In this document: piece after piece, positions 27,901 through 37,300 of the stretch
How the letters are laid out: every line of letters begins with the position of its first letter
Numbering within the stretch: the stretch's first letter is position 1
Assembly (NCBI GenBank): GCA_964573255.1
Contig: CAZNJB010000013.1
Span: forward strand, 11,322-75,321
Direction: 5' to 3'
DNA from: CAYNUJ01 sp964573255
Lineage (GTDB): Bacteria; Bacteroidota; Ignavibacteria; Ignavibacteriales; Melioribacteraceae
DNA: 64,000 nucleotides
Program-made: the position numbers and the translations under genes
The notes under the pieces: generated by a model
The model's database searches: none
Told to the model about the DNA's origin: nothing
The model's input: the letters and a program-made list of their open reading frames with translations, nothing else

Positions 27901-29636
27901 ATTCGGAAGAGAAAATCAACCGCTTGAAAGCTGGAAATGATACCGATAATTGGGATGTCTCAATTGATATTGAACAGAGTACTCCCGGAAGAATTAATAG
28001 TATAGCCGAAAAACAAAGAGACGTTCTAATCTCAAGAATTGAGACAATCCCTCAATTCCCCGCATCAGGAGATTCCGTTAACATTGCCATTACCATTAAA
28101 AATAAAGGGCTTTCCTACATTGATAACGTAAACTTAAAAATATACCGCGATAGTTTATCGACTCAACTACTAATTGAAGAAATAAATATCAACAGAATAG
28201 CTGCTATGGATTCTCTGATTGTAATTACTTCTTCGAAAATAGAGATAATCGATTCTATCAAATTGGTTGGAATAGTATCTTCGCCTCAGGATAAGGACAC
28301 TTTCAACAATTATTTCAAAACCGTTAAATACAGCGGATTAATCAGCGGAATGATTGCAATTAATGAATTGATGATTTCACCGAAAGATAACGAACCTGAA
28401 TGGATTGAATTCGTCAATTCTTCTGGTACAACAATTAACTTAAAAGGATTAACCATAACAGACCTTTTCCCCTCTCCAAAAGAAACGGTTATTACAAACA
28501 ATGATTTTTATATTAGTCCCGGCGCATATTTTATTGTTTCAGCAGATTCACTGAAAACCGATGCGCCATTATTTATAAATAATTTCGGAACATTCAGCTC
28601 AAAGGAAGATGCGATAAAGTTAAGTGATTTCCGCGGTTCGGTGATTGACAGTTTTCATTATAATTCCGGTTTTTTCATTAAAGAAGGCAGATCAATTGAG
28701 AGATACGATATCTATTCAAACACCAATGATATTATGAATTGGTATCCTTCGGTTGATTCCAACGGCAGCACAATCGGTAATATCAATTCTATTACAAAAC
28801 TGAAACCCATAGAACACTCTGCATTAAAATTTAATGAGATAATGTATGAACCGTTATCAGGAAGAAGTGAATTCATCGAATTCATCAACACATCAAGTGA
28901 AAATTACAATTTAGCCGGCTGCGCAATAATCAAAAACGACTCCGTAAGGATTGAATTAAGTCCGTTAAATATTTACTTACACCCGAATGATTTCTTCATC
29001 ATTTCAAACGATAGTTCTATAATTGCTAATTATGATTTAAGTTCAAAAACAAAATTCATTAACATCAATAAATTCAACTTAAGTAATGGCGGCGAACCAT
29101 TGGTTCTTATCGATTTTTTTAATAACTCAATCGATTCGGTTAATTATTCCCCCAACTGGCACAGTAAAAACACAGTGAACAGAAAAGGTAAATCGCTGGA
29201 AAGAATAAATCCGGAACACGATTCTAATGAAAATGATAATTGGGGAACTTCTGTAGCGGCAGGAGGAGCAACACCGTTGAGCGTAAATTCAATATTTACC
29301 GCATCGCAGAATACTTCAACATCAATGAGTTTTTCGAATAATCCTTTTTCTCCCGACGGCGACGGTTTCGAAGATTTTACGATTATCTCCTACTCGTTAA
29401 AATCGGCGACTGCACAAATTAGATTGCGTGTGTTTGACGATAAAGGACGACTGGTCCGCACAATTGCAGATTACAAACCAAGCGGCTCTAAAGGCAAAAT
29501 AATTTTTGACGGCTTAAATGATAAGGGTGAACCTCTTCGAGTAGGAATGTACATTGTACTGCTCGAAGCAGTTTCGGAATCAGGCAATATTTTGGAAGTT
29601 CAAAAGAAAGTTCTGGTAATTGCCACTAAATTATAA
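24993..29636 (+). CDS. Large secreted protein with six lamin-tail domains
   Basis: This 1547-residue protein has a signal peptide (residues 1-23) and six lamin-tail domains beginning near residues 28, 313, 585, 852, 1121 and 1278, each opening with a NE(I/F/L)M motif. In the middle four this leads to EPEWIE(F/L). The first four lamin-tail domains are each followed by a CARDB/Ig-like module, giving a repeat of about 270 residues; the fifth lacks that module. The C-terminus (from about 1447) is a FlgD-like Ig fold starting FSNNPFSPDGDGFED and ending in a strand-rich GMYIVLLEAVSESG region. This end serves as an export or attachment domain in many Bacteroidota. The protein is probably secreted and surface-attached; the ligand is unknown. 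It is monocistronic. Confidence 0.88.
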   Translation: MKEVIIKSFWAILLGGFIQQAFAQSNVVTFSEIMFKPSASNSEFIEIFNLSFSDTVDLTGYGIKYHTSAIDHLDSSNINFKLPPRKFAVIFEGDYDTINGIYSNLIPSDAIILKIDNNAFGSSGMSNSSDRKLYLIDSTGVIVDSIIYTANNSSGISDEKIEMTSLNDSDNWSNSLVINGTPGFKNSVSPFEYDAQFSSITISPAIPFAYSNSTINGIIKNVGLKTISSIQVRIFDDINLDSIIINEDYIYSALIDSIPTGDSAFFEFNYSFNLSGSHQIIGVIELAEDLNPSNNKFFFQFYVAPKPNKYGDILINEFMYLPEGDEPEWIEFYNNTSEPINLKKWKIRDKSSQINVTNDTLIIEANDYLVIAEDSLTNFYSTPINFYVKNIPSLNNSGDEIVLVDSLGTTIDSVNYSALWGNKKGISLERIMFDAASFDSTNWKNSLATEGATPGYYNSISPHNYDLWLKDFTINTAYAVQDETFEAFCLVKNSGIRTSDNFELRIYYDFNKDSLATEDEIINSKLITGLTSGDSTLESFSITNLPLGKGILTAAVFFPPDEFTDNNFIKEEINVVKLNVFNKDVVINEIMYAPQSPEPEWIELYNRTEREIDLSRFIIADSKDSTQIDTSYVTISPSGYAIIAKEKSITSIYNLSGLIIYSDFPLLNNSTDEIVLMDSLGRVIDSVKYYSDWGGSGKSLERIDADGSSTDSLNWKESRDERNATPLMINSVSQKLFDIAIDTAILSPSIPFIGDNINCTIRINNLGKLPVEFYVNIFENVLNDSLANELIFTSQTISIEPETSINIEANNLINNIHDKHYLIIEAVSSNDQDATNNTFQISITPSYSANKIIINEFMIYPENGEPEWIELQNISSDTIDINGWTISDVITTPKSVIITDSNLTIFPGDYLVISKDSTIFEYHRTIPAKLIKCNFANMNNDEDGIVIRDANGKTIDSLYYNSNWEITKGYSEEKINRLKAGNDTDNWDVSIDIEQSTPGRINSIAEKQRDVLISRIETIPQFPASGDSVNIAITIKNKGLSYIDNVNLKIYRDSLSTQLLIEEININRIAAMDSLIVITSSKIEIIDSIKLVGIVSSPQDKDTFNNYFKTVKYSGLISGMIAINELMISPKDNEPEWIEFVNSSGTTINLKGLTITDLFPSPKETVITNNDFYISPGAYFIVSADSLKTDAPLFINNFGTFSSKEDAIKLSDFRGSVIDSFHYNSGFFIKEGRSIERYDIYSNTNDIMNWYPSVDSNGSTIGNINSITKLKPIEHSALKFNEIMYEPLSGRSEFIEFINTSSENYNLAGCAIIKNDSVRIELSPLNIYLHPNDFFIISNDSSIIANYDLSSKTKFININKFNLSNGGEPLVLIDFFNNSIDSVNYSPNWHSKNTVNRKGKSLERINPEHDSNENDNWGTSVAAGGATPLSVNSIFTASQNTSTSMSFSNNPFSPDGDGFEDFTIISYSLKSATAQIRLRVFDDKGRLVRTIADYKPSGSKGKIIFDGLNDKGEPLRVGMYIVLLEAVSESGNILEVQKKVLVIATKL

Positions 29637-29651
29637 TTGCAATCCTCACGA

Positions 29652-29671
29652 AATAGAAAAGTGTTTCTATT
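29652..29671 (+). terminator. Possible terminator hairpin after the lamin-tail gene
   Basis: AATAGAAA-AGTG-TTTCTATT forms a perfect 8-bp stem with a 4-base loop, 16 bases past the stop. There is no T-run after it, so it is only a candidate. Confidence 0.35.
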
Positions 29672-29845
29672 ATCAACAATATTAATTTATCTCACTCTAT
29701 TCCGGTTATTTTAATCCATTCAATCCCATCGTTTGATAATATCTCTATGTTCCGGTCAAATAAAATGATTATATTCGGACCCATAATTATTCAATTAATT
29801 TCATTAAAATGTTTTATTCATTTACGTAAAAATCCTGTATCAGTT

Positions 29846-30388
29846 ATGAAAAAACTTACACACGACGAAATATCCAAAAACAGATTAACACTCGATACGC
29901 TTCACAAAGCTGATGTATTGCCCGTTAGTGTTATATTAAACAGTATCCGCAGCGCATATAATGTCGGTTCAATTTTCAGAACTTCCGATGGAGTGATGCT
30001 GGAAAAATTATATCTCTGCGGTTATACTCCTTTCCCACCGCAAAAAGAAGTCTTAAAAACAGCACTGGGTTCAAATGAAAGCGTAAAATGGGAACACAGA
30101 GATGATCCGGTTGAAGTTGTAAAAGAACTCAAATCAAAGGGTTATAAAATCGTCTCCCTCGAACAGACTGATAAAAGTATTTCTTATACTGAAATTAAAG
30201 ATGAAGATTTCCCGATTTGCTTAATCATCGGTAATGAGATTAACGGTGTTTCTCAGGAGTTGATTGATTTATCAGATATTTCAATTGAAATCCCACAGTT
30301 CGGCATTAAACAATCATTGAATGTAGCGGTGGCATTTGGCATTACAATCTTTAATCTTAGAAATATCTATCAAAATGCGCAAAAATAA
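29846..30388 (+). CDS. TrmH/SpoU family RNA 2'-O-methyltransferase
   Basis: This 180-residue SPOUT methyltransferase should methylate a ribose 2'-OH in tRNA or rRNA. The three SpoU motifs are present: NSIRSAYNVGSIFRTSD, LIIGNEINGVSQEL and IEIPQFGIKQSLNVAVAFGI, the last forming the knotted SAM site. The open frame extends 99 bases upstream to 29747, but that part is hydrophobic and non-homologous, so the ATG at 29846 (MKKLTHDEIS) is chosen. It overlaps the next gene by 14 bases. The exact target nucleotide cannot be read from the sequence. Confidence 0.88.
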   Translation: MKKLTHDEISKNRLTLDTLHKADVLPVSVILNSIRSAYNVGSIFRTSDGVMLEKLYLCGYTPFPPQKEVLKTALGSNESVKWEHRDDPVEVVKELKSKGYKIVSLEQTDKSISYTEIKDEDFPICLIIGNEINGVSQELIDLSDISIEIPQFGIKQSLNVAVAFGITIFNLRNIYQNAQK

Positions 30389-31100
30389 TTATTACATACT
30401 TGCCATATTCATCGCGCTTTTATTAAACGGTTCTTCATATGCCCAAGAATATAAGGCATATCCAGCAAGAACCGCTTTTTCAGATGATGCTTTCCCTGTC
30501 GATAATAAAAATGTTGAACTTGAACTGGGATGGAGCTTGGAAGAAAAACATTGGGTAATTCCCTTTCTGCTTAAATATTCTCCGGTAAATAATTTGGAAA
30601 TAGGTGTCTCGATCAGCGGAATATTAGATCACGACGGGCATCAAATAAACAAAACAGAATTCGGAGAACCCGGCATTCAATTTAAATGGTTAAATTTATC
30701 GAAGGGCGATATTTACGGATCGCTTGTAAGCGGTATATCTTTCCCCCATTATGCCAATCCTACTTTGCTGCTGTACTATGTGGTTTCATTGGATTATTCG
30801 AGAATTTTAATTAATCTTCACGCCGGGGGTTATTTGGTAGAAAACAATAACAATAAATATTCAGAAGCTCTCACCTACGCGGTATCTTTTATCCCTAAAT
30901 TCAAAGGTAATTTTGGTTTCTTCGGAGAGCTGCACGGCGAAAAATTGGAAAATGAATTAATACTAATGACCAATGCAGGCGTTAGTTATTCAATAAATGA
31001 TACTGTTATTTTTGATGCGGCATTCGATGTCGGTTTAAACGATTTGCACAATATTTGGATATTAAGTTTAGGAGTAACAGCAGAATTAGGAAAGTTTTAA
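30375..31100 (+). CDS. Predicted outer-membrane beta-barrel protein
   Basis: This 241-residue protein has a signal peptide (residues 1-21, ending SSYAQE) and then alternating hydrophobic strands with aromatic ends, such as VELELGWSLEEKHWVIPFLLKYSPVN split over several turns. This is similar to the transporter-like barrels annotated as DUF3187 or MetA-pathway OMP types. The start chosen is the ATG at 30375, inside the end of the methyltransferase gene (14-base overlap), because the upstream part of the frame merely re-reads that gene. Function is unknown. It converges on the AlbA_2 gene with one base between stops. Confidence 0.7.
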   Translation: MRKNNYYILAIFIALLLNGSSYAQEYKAYPARTAFSDDAFPVDNKNVELELGWSLEEKHWVIPFLLKYSPVNNLEIGVSISGILDHDGHQINKTEFGEPGIQFKWLNLSKGDIYGSLVSGISFPHYANPTLLLYYVVSLDYSRILINLHAGGYLVENNNNKYSEALTYAVSFIPKFKGNFGFFGELHGEKLENELILMTNAGVSYSINDTVIFDAAFDVGLNDLHNIWILSLGVTAELGKF

Positions 31101-31101
31101 A

Positions 31102-31758
31102 TCATCCCAAATAAGTGAAGTAATCTTCCCCGTTCTCTTTGGTATGAATCATCAAAAGATTTGCACGAACTAATTTTATAAGAGTCCGTGAAGCGGTTCT
31201 TAAAGAGATATTAGCAATTTTCTTCAATTCTTTTACGGTTATTTTTTCATTGGTATCCAGATACTCAAAGACAATTTTTTCATTTTTACCCACTTCATAA
31301 TTTTTAAGAGGTTTTCCTTCAGAATAAGCTTGTAAAATTTTTATCATTTCTTTACTTGCTAGAACGCTCTTATCCCTAACTCTTATAAATACTTTTGCAT
31401 TATTAATATCAAGATGTGGGAGATAATCTTGCAGGCGGTGCGGTTTGAATTTCGATTCCGGAATTGAAAAGAGCACCACTTCTTTATGCTCAATTTCAAA
31501 ATACTCTACTTCATATTCAATTTCGGGAACGCAGTACTGGTTAACACATTGCTTGAATAATTCCGTTTCCTCCTTTTCGCTTTCAACACCGCAAATAGAA
31601 CTATCATCATCCACACCAATAAGAATATATCCACCACGCGTATTAGCAAGCGCAATGATTTCCTTAGCCATCTTTTCGAAAGTTGTGAACTGTCTCTTGA
31701 ATTCAACGGTGAGACTCTCACCGTTTTCAATCATTTCAAGAACTTTGCGGGTTGTCAT
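31102..31758 (-). CDS. AlbA_2/Schlafen-type domain regulator
   Basis: This 218-residue protein has an N-terminal AlbA_2 (Schlafen AAA_4-like) domain: ESLTVEFKRQF, then MAKEIIALANTRGGYILIGVDDD (about 13-55) and IRVRDKSVLASKEMI near residue 130. The C-terminus (about 155-215) is a winged helix with KITVKELKKIANISLRTASRTLIKLVRANL split over two helices. Such proteins are usually called putative transcriptional regulators or RNA/DNA-binding proteins. It starts only 15 bases from the stop of the TPR lipoprotein on the same strand, so it may be co-transcribed with it. The target is unknown. Confidence 0.85.
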   Translation of the reverse strand: MTTRKVLEMIENGESLTVEFKRQFTTFEKMAKEIIALANTRGGYILIGVDDDSSICGVESEKEETELFKQCVNQYCVPEIEYEVEYFEIEHKEVVLFSIPESKFKPHRLQDYLPHLDINNAKVFIRVRDKSVLASKEMIKILQAYSEGKPLKNYEVGKNEKIVFEYLDTNEKITVKELKKIANISLRTASRTLIKLVRANLLMIHTKENGEDYFTYLG

Positions 31759-31773
31759 TTTATTACCGAGCGA

Positions 31774-33918
31774 TTAAATTATTTGCTCTCTACAATATGC
31801 CTCGAATCGGAAATACTTTTTGTGGAGAGCAGAAAGCAGTGGTCTTTCTCTTCCTTTGTTTTTCTCAACTTCTTCATCGTGCTGTTGAAGAATGTCTTGC
31901 AAGGATTTCGACTTTGTACTGTCAATTACTGTAGTATCCGGCGGCATATTAGCAGCTTTAATAGAATCCTGTATCTGTCGAATGGAATCCAATTTATGCT
32001 GTATTTCTTTTTTGTAGAATGATAATCTCTTGCTAATAGCCTTCGAATATTCGGAATTTCTATATTTTGCCATTAACGAATCATATAGAGATGCAGCCGA
32101 ATCAGGATTGTTCAATTCATTTTCGAGAATAAATCCCGATGTATAATAAGCTTGCGGAGCGAATTGGCTATTCGGATATTCCTTCGGTATATTTAATAAG
32201 ATTACAAGCGCACTATCGAATGTAGATTGCAAATAATATTCTTCCGCTTTAATATAAAGCGATTCCGCAGGGTCAGAATCAAAATCTATTAATGGCTTAC
32301 CTATCTTCTTAGCCGCTTCGTTAACTATCCTGTCATATTTATAATTATCATAAATATAATTGAACAAACTATCGGCTTTAACCGTATCTTCAATAGTTAA
32401 ATAGTAATTTCCCATGGCATAAAGAATTTTCGGCTTGTTCAATGTATTCGGATTATTTTTTATTGAGCTGCTGTAATAGTAAAATGCAGAATCCGGAACG
32501 TTCAACTCACCGAAAAATAAATTACCCATTTCAAATTCGGTATCGGAAATAAGAGTTCTTAAAGAATCCGCAGAAATTGTGGGCTTAATAGGTTTAGTTA
32601 TTATTTTACTTTTTTGTTTTCCCGTATTCGAGGGAGCATAGTTTCTTCCCCTGCCTCTTCCTCTTCCATTCAATCGTGCCTGTGCTTTCTTGATTGAATC
32701 CTGCCTTCTATACTCTACATAAATCAAAGAATCTCTTTCAAAGGCATCAGGATCAATTAAATAAGAAAGTTTTTTGTATTGTTCGTTTAATTTTTCGTCA
32801 AGCACTATGTAATCGTTAAGAACTTTATTTTCTTTCCGGGCTTGTAATTTTATTTCCGAAGGCGAATTTGCAGCAAGGGTTCTATCGAAATAAAACATCG
32901 CACTATCGTAATCGTAAAAATTCTCTTTTAATATCAAACCAGCGTTAAATGCAGCTATACCACCGCTTTCGGACCTTTGATAAGTAGAATCAATCTCGAT
33001 GTAAATATCAAGAGCATCTTCGTAATCGCCTTGTTCTTTAAGAATGGAAGCTATTTCAAGATCAACCTTATCCCAAAGTTCATCGTATTTTGAGTCATTA
33101 GACAATTTATTCAATAACTCCAAACTGCCATCGATGTCACCCAAGTCTTTCATAATTTTAGCGGTTTCCAAAAGACTATTGAATTCAACATCAAACGTCG
33201 GCTCGTAATTTTGCACTTCCGAGAATGCCTTAAGAGCATTTTCTTTCTCACCGATATCCAAATAAATTCTTCCGAGTTGATAAGTAACCTCAGCCTTTAA
33301 TTTATCGTTCTCAGTTATTGCTAATAAATCCTGTATCAATCCTATTGATTCGGCGAATTTATCTCTGTATAATTTAAATCTTATTTGCGAAATCAAAGCG
33401 CTTTCGGCTATTTCCAACTCTTCCTTTTCAATCGCTTCCTTCTTCACTTCCTCAATTAAGGAATATCCCTTATCGAAATCCCTCAATTGCAGCATCGTTT
33501 TCCCGATCCACAATTTGTTAATTAAAGCCAAATCGGTATTCTCAATAGACGCCAATTCCTGAAATTTACGTAAGGCTTTTGAATACTCCTGTTTCCAGTA
33601 AAATGCTTGACCGGTCATGAAAAGTGCATCTTGGAAATAATCCGATTCGGCATGGAACTGCATAATGTTGGAGCACTTCTCAATAATTTTGTCCATGTCT
33701 TTGCTTAGTTTAGCATTTATCTTTGCCTCTTTAAATTCGAACAGGTCTTTTCTTAATTTTTCGATTTCTTTCATTGCATCTTCAAATATTATAGATGCAT
33801 TATAATAAGTATTAAAATAAGCTGTAAAATTACCCCATAACCCGCAAGAGGAAAGAAAAGAAAGGGAGAGAATAAAGAGTAATGATCCCAAAAATTTTTT
33901 TGATATAATTGATTTCAA
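31774..33918 (-). CDS. TPR lipoprotein, PorW/SprE-like
   Basis: This 714-residue lipoprotein (lipobox LSSC, Cys25) continues with GLWGNFTAYFNTYYNASIIFEDA, which resembles the N-terminus of PorW/SprE, a TPR lipoprotein needed for type IX secretion and gliding. Tetratricopeptide repeats fill most of the chain, for example ALRKFQELASIENTD, AEVTYQLGRIYLDIGEKENA and EYYLQSTFDSALVILLNIP. A low-complexity RLNGRGRGRGRN segment lies near the middle (about residues 409-420). T9SS cargo signals elsewhere in the window make the assignment plausible. The similarity is short and read by eye, so it could instead be a general TPR scaffold. Confidence 0.75.
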   Translation of the reverse strand: MKSIISKKFLGSLLFILSLSFLSSCGLWGNFTAYFNTYYNASIIFEDAMKEIEKLRKDLFEFKEAKINAKLSKDMDKIIEKCSNIMQFHAESDYFQDALFMTGQAFYWKQEYSKALRKFQELASIENTDLALINKLWIGKTMLQLRDFDKGYSLIEEVKKEAIEKEELEIAESALISQIRFKLYRDKFAESIGLIQDLLAITENDKLKAEVTYQLGRIYLDIGEKENALKAFSEVQNYEPTFDVEFNSLLETAKIMKDLGDIDGSLELLNKLSNDSKYDELWDKVDLEIASILKEQGDYEDALDIYIEIDSTYQRSESGGIAAFNAGLILKENFYDYDSAMFYFDRTLAANSPSEIKLQARKENKVLNDYIVLDEKLNEQYKKLSYLIDPDAFERDSLIYVEYRRQDSIKKAQARLNGRGRGRGRNYAPSNTGKQKSKIITKPIKPTISADSLRTLISDTEFEMGNLFFGELNVPDSAFYYYSSSIKNNPNTLNKPKILYAMGNYYLTIEDTVKADSLFNYIYDNYKYDRIVNEAAKKIGKPLIDFDSDPAESLYIKAEEYYLQSTFDSALVILLNIPKEYPNSQFAPQAYYTSGFILENELNNPDSAASLYDSLMAKYRNSEYSKAISKRLSFYKKEIQHKLDSIRQIQDSIKAANMPPDTTVIDSTKSKSLQDILQQHDEEVEKNKGRERPLLSALHKKYFRFEAYCREQII

Positions 33919-33989
33919 TTTCTTTGCCGTTTTTCCAACAAACTTAATAAAGATAAAATAACTTTTGTAGTCAATAATAATAGCCCTAA

Positions 33990-34328
33990 TTATAGAGCGC
34001 CGGGACCCGATTCCTTAGTTCTGATTCTAATAGCATCTTCAATATTATAAATAAATACTTTTCCGTCTCCTACCTGTCCGGTAAAAGCCGCATCTAAAAT
34101 AATTTCCACAGCTTTATCGAGCATCGAATCTTCAAGAACAACTTCAATTTTGATTTTAGGAATAAATTCAATTTGATACTCACTGCCTCGGTAAGTTTCT
34201 TTATGACCTTTTTGCCTGCCGTAACCTCTAACTTCGGTAATAGTTAACCCCTTAATTCCTTCCTCTAAAAGAGCTTCTTTAACTTCGTCCAATTTATAAG
34301 GCCGTATAATAGCTTCCACTTTTTTCAT
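33990..34328 (-). CDS. P-II nitrogen regulatory protein
   Basis: This 112-residue trimeric signalling protein senses ATP/ADP and 2-oxoglutarate. The T-loop is complete: GYGRQKGHKETYRGSEYQIEF, with Tyr51 at the position uridylylated in GlnB/GlnK. The B-loop (TGQVGDGKVFI) and C-loop (IRIRTKE) are also present, and length is standard. It lies between secA and the TPR lipoprotein, 11 bases after the secA stop, and not beside amtB, glnA or a nitrogenase, which is unusual. GlnB and GlnK cannot be told apart from the sequence alone, so no symbol is given. Confidence 0.93.
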   Translation of the reverse strand: MKKVEAIIRPYKLDEVKEALLEEGIKGLTITEVRGYGRQKGHKETYRGSEYQIEFIPKIKIEVVLEDSMLDKAVEIILDAAFTGQVGDGKVFIYNIEDAIRIRTKESGPGAL

Positions 34329-34339
34329 AAAATCACCTT

Positions 34340-37300
34340 CTAGTTTTTACCGTGACAGTGTTTGTACTTTTTACCGCTGCCGCATGGGCAAGGATCATTT
34401 CTACCAACCTTAGCCTCAACTCTAACAGGCTGTTGTTTACCACGCTGCGAAGCTTGGTCTGCTCCGGCGCCGGAAGCTTGCATTCCTAAATTTGTAACGC
34501 TGTCCTTTATTGTTTTTACTCTAGTAGGCTGGCGTCTTCTTTGTTCTTTTACTTCTTCGGGAGCCTGAGGAAAGAATTTAAAGCAGAACTGAACTACTTC
34601 GTCGCGTATCATTCCCAACAAATCGAGGAATAAATTAAACGCTTCTTTTTTATATTCTACCAACGGATCTTTCTGACCGTAAGCACGCAAACCAATACCT
34701 TCTTTAAGATCATCCATCTCCCTTAAATGATCTTTCCATTTCTCGTCTATTACGCTTAATACAGCATAACGTTCCAAACGGGCCATTAGTTCGCTGCCGA
34801 GCATTTCTTCTTTTCGCTCGTAAAACTCTTTTGCGGCTTTTAATATTTTCTCTTTAATTCCGTCGATGCCGAGCTTTTCAAAATCTTCGGGTTCAATTTT
34901 TACATCTACCAACAAGTGCTGCATCAAATCATTTCGCAATGCTTCCGCTTGAGCCTCGTCGAAATACTTCTCTACGGTTTCATCAATATATTCCTCAAGC
35001 AGATCGAATATTTCACTTTTTAATCTTTCGCCTTGTAAAGCTCTTCTGCGACGGGTATAAATTACTTCGCGCTGTTGATTCATTACATCGTCGTATTCGA
35101 GAAGACGTTTTCTAATCGCAAAGTTATTTTCTTCAACTTTTCTTTGGGCTCTTTCAACCGATTTGGTAATCATAGAGTGCTCAATTGCTTCACCCTCTTC
35201 CATACCCATACGACTCATAATATTGGTGACCCTATCACTGCCAAAAAGACGCATTAAATCATCTTCGAGAGAAATAAAGAATTTAGAAGTTCCCGGATCA
35301 CCTTGTCTTCCCGCTCTACCTCTCAACTGTCTGTCTATTCTTCTGGATTCGTGACGTTCGGTTCCCAAAATATAGAGCCCGCCTCGTTCTACTACACCGG
35401 CTCCGAGTTTAATATCCGTACCTCTACCCGCCATATTAGTTGCGATAGTAACCGCGCCGGGCTGACCCGCATAAGCAACAATTTCAGCTTCGCGCTGGTG
35501 ATGCTTCGCGTTCAATACGTTGTGAGGAACTCCTTGGCGTTTGAGCATCCTGCTTAAAGTTTCCGATACTTCAACGCTGGTAGTACCAACCAGCACAGGG
35601 CGTTTTTGTTCTCTCAACTCTTTAATTTTTTCAATAATCGCATTGTACTTTTCACGCTTGGTACGGTAGATTGCATCGTCTTCATCTATTCTTGCAATCG
35701 GTTTATTAGTGGGGATGACAACAACCTCAAGTTTGTAAATTTCGAAGAACTCGCCTTCTTCAGTTTCCGCGGTTCCCGTCATACCCGAAAGCTTATTGTA
35801 GAGACGGAAATAGTTCTGCAGAGTAATTGTTGCAAGCGTTTGAGTATCGCGCTGAACTTTTACGTTTTCTTTCGCTTCAATAGCTTGATGCAATCCGTCG
35901 GAATATCTCCTGCCGGCTAAAATACGTCCGGTAAACTCATCAACAATAGCAATCTTCCCGTCTTCCGTTACAACGTATTCATCGTCTTTCTCGAATAAAG
36001 TATATGCTTTCAGGAGCTGGTTTATTGTATGAATTCTGTCACTTCTTTCACTGTAAATATGATAAAGTTCGTCTTTTTTCTTTACTTTTTCATCATCACT
36101 TAAAGATTCATCATTTTCAATCATACTGATTTCAGTACCAAGATCTGGCAGAACGAACAATTCTTTACCTTCAGGAGACCCAACCGCCAATTCCTCGCGA
36201 CCTTTATCCGTTAAATTAATTGTGTTGTTCCGCTCATCGATTGCATAGTAAAGTTCTTCGTCAATTTCCGGCATTCTTTTTTCGTTTTCGCGCAAGAACT
36301 CCAACTCAGTGGTCTGCATCAATTTTTTGTATTCAGGTTCTGCAAACAGTTTGAGCAATCTTTTATTTTTAGGGAACCCTCTATGCGCGCGGAGCAAAAG
36401 GATACCTGCCTTTTCGCGGTCTTTTGGATCACCGGTTTTTAATAATTCCTCTGCCTCTTGAACAATTTTTGCAACGAGCGAAGATTGCTTCCTAAAAACA
36501 CGCTCAACTTTCGGTTTCATTTCATAAAATTTATGATCGGAAGTTTCAACCGGACCCGAAATAATAAGCGGCGTTCTGGCTTCGTCAATTAAAACCGAAT
36601 CGACCTCATCAACAATCGCATAATTATGGCCGCGTTGAACGATGTGTTCTTCACTGATAGCCATATTATCGCGCAAGTAATCGAAACCGAATTCGTTGTT
36701 AGTTCCGTATGTTATATCGCATTGATAAGCTTTCTTTCTCTGTTCGCTGTCCATATCGGAAAGAATCACGCCAACCGTAAGTCCGTGGAACTTAAAAACT
36801 TCACCCATCCATTCCGAATCTCTTTTGGCGAGATAATCGTTAACGGTAACCAAATGAACCCCTCTTCCGGTTAATGCATTCAAGTAAACAGGAAGAGTTG
36901 CAACGAGGGTTTTACCTTCACCGGTTGCCATTTCGGCAATTTTGCCTTGATGAAGCACAATGCCACCCAAGAGCTGAACATCGTAAGGAATCATATCCCA
37001 GGTAATTTTATTACCGGCAGCTTCCCAGCTTCGCCCAACGAGTCTTGCACAGGTTGATTTTACTACAGCAAATGCTTCCGGAAGCATTTCATCCAATAAC
37101 TCTTCATACGTATCCTGTAATTCTTCCTCAAGCTCGTCAATTTCGTCGTGAATTTTTTCAATATCTTCGTCAAATTCTCCGGAAGTCAATTTTTCCTTTA
37201 AACTGTCTATTTTATTCCGAAGCTCTTCGGTTTCCTTATTTAACCTGTCTTTGAATTCTTGTGTCTTGGCTCTTAACTCATCATCGGAATAATCTTTAAT

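Noticed and set aside
29747..29845. N-terminal extension of the SpoU methyltransferase
   Set aside because: The extra 33 residues are hydrophobic and unlike the family; the conserved protein begins at 29846.
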